Of a stretch of 5,161 nucleotides of DNA, positions 4,950 to 5,161 are shown piece after piece. The notes under the pieces were generated by a model. It was not told the DNA's origin. It searched no databases and saw only the letters and a program-made list of their open reading frames with translations. This stretch comes from Candidatus Altimarinota bacterium. Its GTDB lineage: Bacteria; Patescibacteriota; Gracilibacteria; UBA4473. The DNA lies in the NCBI GenBank assembly GCA_027028725.1, contig JALVIB010000018.1:1-5161 (forward strand), given 5' to 3'. A program made the translations under genes and the position numbers. Position 1 is the first letter of the stretch, and each line of letters opens with the position of its first letter.

Positions 4950-4974
4950 TAGATTCCCGCCTTTGCGGGAATGA
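4950..4974 (-). repeat. TCATTC...GAATCTA palindromic repeat, copy B (dRS3-like)
   Basis: ATTCCCGC (4953-4960) and GCGGGAAT (4965-4972) form a perfect 8-bp stem with a CTTT loop. The core fits ATTCCC-N8-GGGAAT, the formal pattern of the Neisseria dRS3 repeat. Read on the minus strand, its flanks TCATTC and GAATCTA match copy A at 587-610, while the inner stem differs with pairing kept. The name dRS3-like is by pattern, not by homology. Confidence 0.65.
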
Positions 4975-5000
4975 GGTGCAGAAAAATTTCGCGGGATTTT

Positions 5001-5025
5001 GTAGGGACTTCCTTTATGAGTGTCC
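5001..5025 (+). repeat. Weak GTAG-headed hairpin (REP-like 4)
   Basis: GTAG (5001-5004) is followed at once by GGAC (5005-5008), which can pair with GTCC (5022-5025); the inner part pairs poorly. The layout matches the three GTAG hairpins at 488-726 but on the opposite strand and with a much weaker stem. It overlaps the second dispersed-repeat copy. Confidence 0.35.
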
Positions 5026-5037
5026 AAAAAAAGAATT
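5011..5037 (+). repeat. Short dispersed repeat, copy 2
   Basis: Begins CCTTTATGAGTGTCC, then seven A and GAATT. It differs from 616-644 by one substitution and a 2-base gap. Both copies have the same orientation and lie downstream of a TCGCGGGATTTT motif (about 15 bases here, about 40 for copy 1). Confidence 0.65.
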
Positions 5038-5074
5038 TGGCAGGTGTAACTTTTTGGGTGCGTTTTTTACAAAA

Positions 5075-5101
5075 AAATTAACTCAGAAATGAGATTAATT
5101 T
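5075..5101 (-). terminator. Possible terminator for a gene right of the window
   Basis: AAATTAACTCA (5075-5085) pairs with TGAG-A-TTAATTT (5090-5101) around a GAAA loop: 11 base pairs with one bulged A. On the minus strand the stem runs into a run of seven T (complement of 5071-5077), the arrangement of an intrinsic terminator. It would serve a minus-strand gene beyond 5161. The stem is AT-rich, so it may be weak. Confidence 0.35.
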
Positions 5102-5161
5102 GAGTGTTTTTGGAGGCACCATGATGAACTGCTAATTTTTCTTTGAGATGTGTAAAATATC

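Larger units (their letters stand above)
300..4996. repeat. Dispersed iterated octamer TCGCGGGA / TCCCGCGA (13 copies)
   Basis: Exact TCCCGCGA begins at 300, 1454, 3885, 4350, 4494 and 4554. Exact TCGCGGGA begins at 568, 744, 1547, 2465, 3700, 4679 and 4989. Most copies sit in an extended A/T-flanked context, roughly AAATCCCGCGAAAWTTT. Near-copies differing by one or two bases occur near 16, 1806, 1897, 3037, 4175 and 4277. Six exact copies are intergenic, three lie in clpB and four in the PEBP-like gene. Orientation is about even (6 to 7). Spacing is irregular, so this is not a tandem or CRISPR array. The span given covers the first to the last exact copy. Function unknown: uptake signal, protein-binding site or modification site are all possible. 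Confidence 0.9.
4891..5161. other. Repeat-rich non-coding tail
   Basis: No gene is visible. It contains a C-run/G-run hairpin (4908-4924), a TCATTC/GAATCTA palindrome (4950-4974), an iterated motif (4989-4996), a GTAG-headed weak hairpin (5001-5025), a dispersed repeat copy (5011-5037) and an AT-rich hairpin (5075-5101). A lone GGAGG at 5112-5116 precedes an ATG that opens only a four-codon frame ending at 5135. A gene may begin or end just beyond the right edge. Confidence 0.6.

Noticed and set aside
300..4996. CRISPR array made of the repeated octamer
   Set aside because: Spacing is irregular, copies lie in both orientations and inside genes, and the repeat core is only 8 bases with soft flanks.
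5121..5135. Four-codon ORF after GGAGG
   Set aside because: Too short to call as a gene without the sequence to its right; kept only as an observation.

Overview
The window looks like a piece of an AT-rich bacterial chromosome with a compact gene set. It has four supported genes separated by intergenic DNA that is unusually rich in short palindromic and dispersed repeats. All four genes end in TAA, and none has a recognisable Shine-Dalgarno sequence at its start. The composition, gene content and repeat style would suit a Candidate Phyla Radiation (Patescibacteria/Parcubacteria-like) genome. That is an inference; no phylogenetic marker in the window proves it.

Layout. Positions 1-761 hold no convincing gene. 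They carry a 5' hairpin, GCGA-rich sequence, TTAATAG-type heptamer tracts, a palindrome of the TCATTC...GAATCTA type, and three consecutive REP-like hairpins that each begin with GTAG on the minus strand. Positions 762-1382 (minus strand) encode a type II toxin-antitoxin pair: a ribbon-helix-helix antitoxin followed with zero spacing by a RelE-like toxin. A near-consensus promoter carries a palindrome that fits autoregulation. Positions 1440-1556 hold a strong intrinsic terminator for clpB, flanked by an inverted pair of the dominant repeat. Positions 1557-4094 (minus strand) encode a full-length ClpB disaggregase. Its promoter is embedded in an almost perfect CIRCE element (one mismatch), so it is very probably repressed by HrcA. 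Positions 4228-4890 (plus strand, divergent from clpB) encode a membrane-anchored PEBP/YbhB-like protein with an altered ligand pocket. Positions 4891-5161 are again repeat-rich and non-coding.

The most striking signal is not a gene. The octamer TCGCGGGA (or its complement TCCCGCGA) occurs 13 times exactly in 5.16 kb, almost always in an extended AAATCCCGCGAAA-type context. It occurs in both orientations, between genes and inside genes, and in three different reading frames. About 0.16 copies would be expected by chance with equal base frequencies. It behaves like a genome-wide iterated DNA signal, comparable to cyanobacterial HIP1 or to DNA uptake sequences, rather than a protein-level feature. 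Its function is unknown from this window.

The genes do not form one pathway. ClpB is a stress chaperone, the toxin-antitoxin pair is an autonomous module, and the PEBP-like gene only shares the 133-base divergent intergenic region with clpB.
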